Shown piece by piece: positions 63,201 to 64,000 of a DNA stretch of 64,000 bases (its first letter is position 1; every line of letters starts with the position of its first letter). The DNA is taken from contig NZ_JRLB01000006.1 in assembly GCF_000764495.1 (NCBI RefSeq), forward strand, positions 1-64,000. The letters are read 5' to 3'. Under the pieces are notes generated by a model, which worked only from the letters and a program-made list of their open reading frames with translations, had not been told where the DNA came from and made no database searches. A program made the position numbers and the translations under genes. This DNA comes from Nitrincola sp. A-D6. Lineage in GTDB: Bacteria; Pseudomonadota; Gammaproteobacteria; Pseudomonadales; Balneatricaceae.

Positions 63201-64000
63201 TTCAACTCTCTGCGTGAATTGGGAGGCATGAAACGCTTGGCAGAGGACGATGTACAGACACGTTCCTACCGCGTTCAGATGAGTATGGTGGAGCGACCTG
63301 CGTTAGCGCAACGCAGCGTGAGCAACATTCGAGAGCTGACCTCGCGGGTCTCCAGCCAAGACATCCCCAAATATCTTGACAACTTAGAGGTGAAGTTTAA
63401 ATCTGAGTTTGACACTGTCGCCGGAAAATACGTAACTAAGTGGCAAGACGGGGACACTCGCGCCATTGATGTGGTGCTGGCAACCAATATGTTGTCTGTT
63501 GGGGTCGATGTAAATCGACTTGGCCTTATGGCCGTGAACGGGCAACCCAAGGGAACCGCTGAATACATTCAGGCTACCAGCCGTGTTGGGCGTTCTTTCC
63601 CGGGCTTGGTCTGCACGGTGCTCACATGGGCAAGACCGCGAGACCTATCGCATTACGAAACCTTCGAGCACTACCATGCCACGTTCTACAAACATGTCGA
63701 AGCACAATCGGTAACGCCATTCTCGCCTCGGGCGATGGACCGTGGTTTGACAGGCGCGATGCTGAGTTTGATGCGCCTTGAGAACGATGTGTTCAGCGCA
63801 AACGAAGGCGCTGGCCAACTAAGTATGTCCAACCAGGCCGAGATGACGCATGCCATCAAGGTATTGGCGAATCGCGCGGGGAACGTTGCCGAAGATAACT
63901 CACGTAAGCAGTTAGCTGAGACTGAACTGAAAGAGCGCGCCGACGAATGGGCGAAAGAAGTCAGCAAGGGTGGACGGATCTTAGCTTATGAGAAGCGTGG
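60214..64000 (+). CDS. drmA: DrmA-type helicase of DISARM, 3' end outside window (one frameshift)
   Basis: At least 1262 codons are visible. A 580-residue N-terminal region precedes the helicase. The frame shifts near 61980-61990 (before SAIEAYADLLWFP) and then stays open to the right edge. [20 protein letters not shown] is Walker A, PDLIIQDEFHLISGPLG the DExH box, IIASTATVRKAKEQV motif III and IQATSRVGRSFPG motif VI. A four-Cys unit (SCPWCGSEV and VYCGDKKGRCDF) lies between the first motifs, a zinc insertion of this family. DrmA is the core DISARM helicase; drmB (DUF1998) and drmC (PLD nuclease) are expected next. Confidence 0.88.

Overview
The window is chromosomal DNA of a gammaproteobacterium, followed by a genomic island that runs off the right edge. 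The chromosomal assignment rests on three gene orders. A MotY-type sodium flagellar protein next to argG is the order seen in Pseudomonas. The block thrS-infC-rpmI-rplT-pheS-pheT-ihfA-merR-tRNA-Pro(GGG) is the classical gammaproteobacterial translation cluster. rimK followed by an aspartoacylase-family gene is also typical. I cannot name a genus. The unusual metabolic trait is a complete mevalonate pathway (HMG-CoA synthase, HMG-CoA reductase, two GHMP kinases, a decarboxylase of the diphosphomevalonate type and type 2 IPP isomerase) where most gammaproteobacteria use the MEP route.

Layout. 1-2.2 kb: motY, argG. 2.3-16.9 kb: a long same-strand run with a response regulator-TPR protein, five mevalonate genes, two histidine kinases, a CheY-like regulator, a receiver-PAS-GGDEF protein, the mevalonate decarboxylase and DNA polymerase II. 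17.1-19.05 kb: rimK and its partner. 19.5-23.2 kb: the L-lactate operon lutABC with a divergent FadR-type regulator and a TGGTnnnACCA operator. 23.2-25.5 kb: leuA and a divergent Lrp/AsnC regulator. 26.0-33.5 kb: the translation cluster ending in tRNA-Pro. Two intergenic regions (19.1-19.5 and 25.5-25.8 kb) each hold a convergent pair of hairpin repeats. All four share a core of about 55 bp, yet their outer stems are unrelated in sequence from copy to copy while staying self-complementary.

From 33.5 kb, immediately after the tRNA, the content becomes that of an integrated element: a UvrD/HelD-type helicase, regulators, a gene split by an IS3-family insertion, RadC, a DUF932 protein, a metal-binding protein, AlpA, an inovirus Gp2-type protein, an XRE regulator and a RecD-like helicase. 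From 47.8 kb to the right edge lies an antiphage locus that I read as DISARM class 1: drmD, drmMI and drmA, with drmB and drmC expected outside the window. It differs from the standard set in two ways. A cytosine-5 DNA methyltransferase precedes it, and between drmMI and drmA there are two translationally packed extra genes, a KAP-type P-loop ATPase and a GHKL (Hsp90-like) ATPase fused to a C-terminal PD-(D/E)XK-like nuclease domain. This is the most interesting system in the window.

A technical warning: about fifteen genes, including essential ones (pheT) and housekeeping ones (leuA, polB), are broken by single-base shifts. Most that I could resolve sit in short homopolymer runs (A9 for A8, T6 for T5, GG for GGG, CC for CCC). 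I read these as sequencing or assembly errors, and give each such gene as one CDS spanning the shifts.
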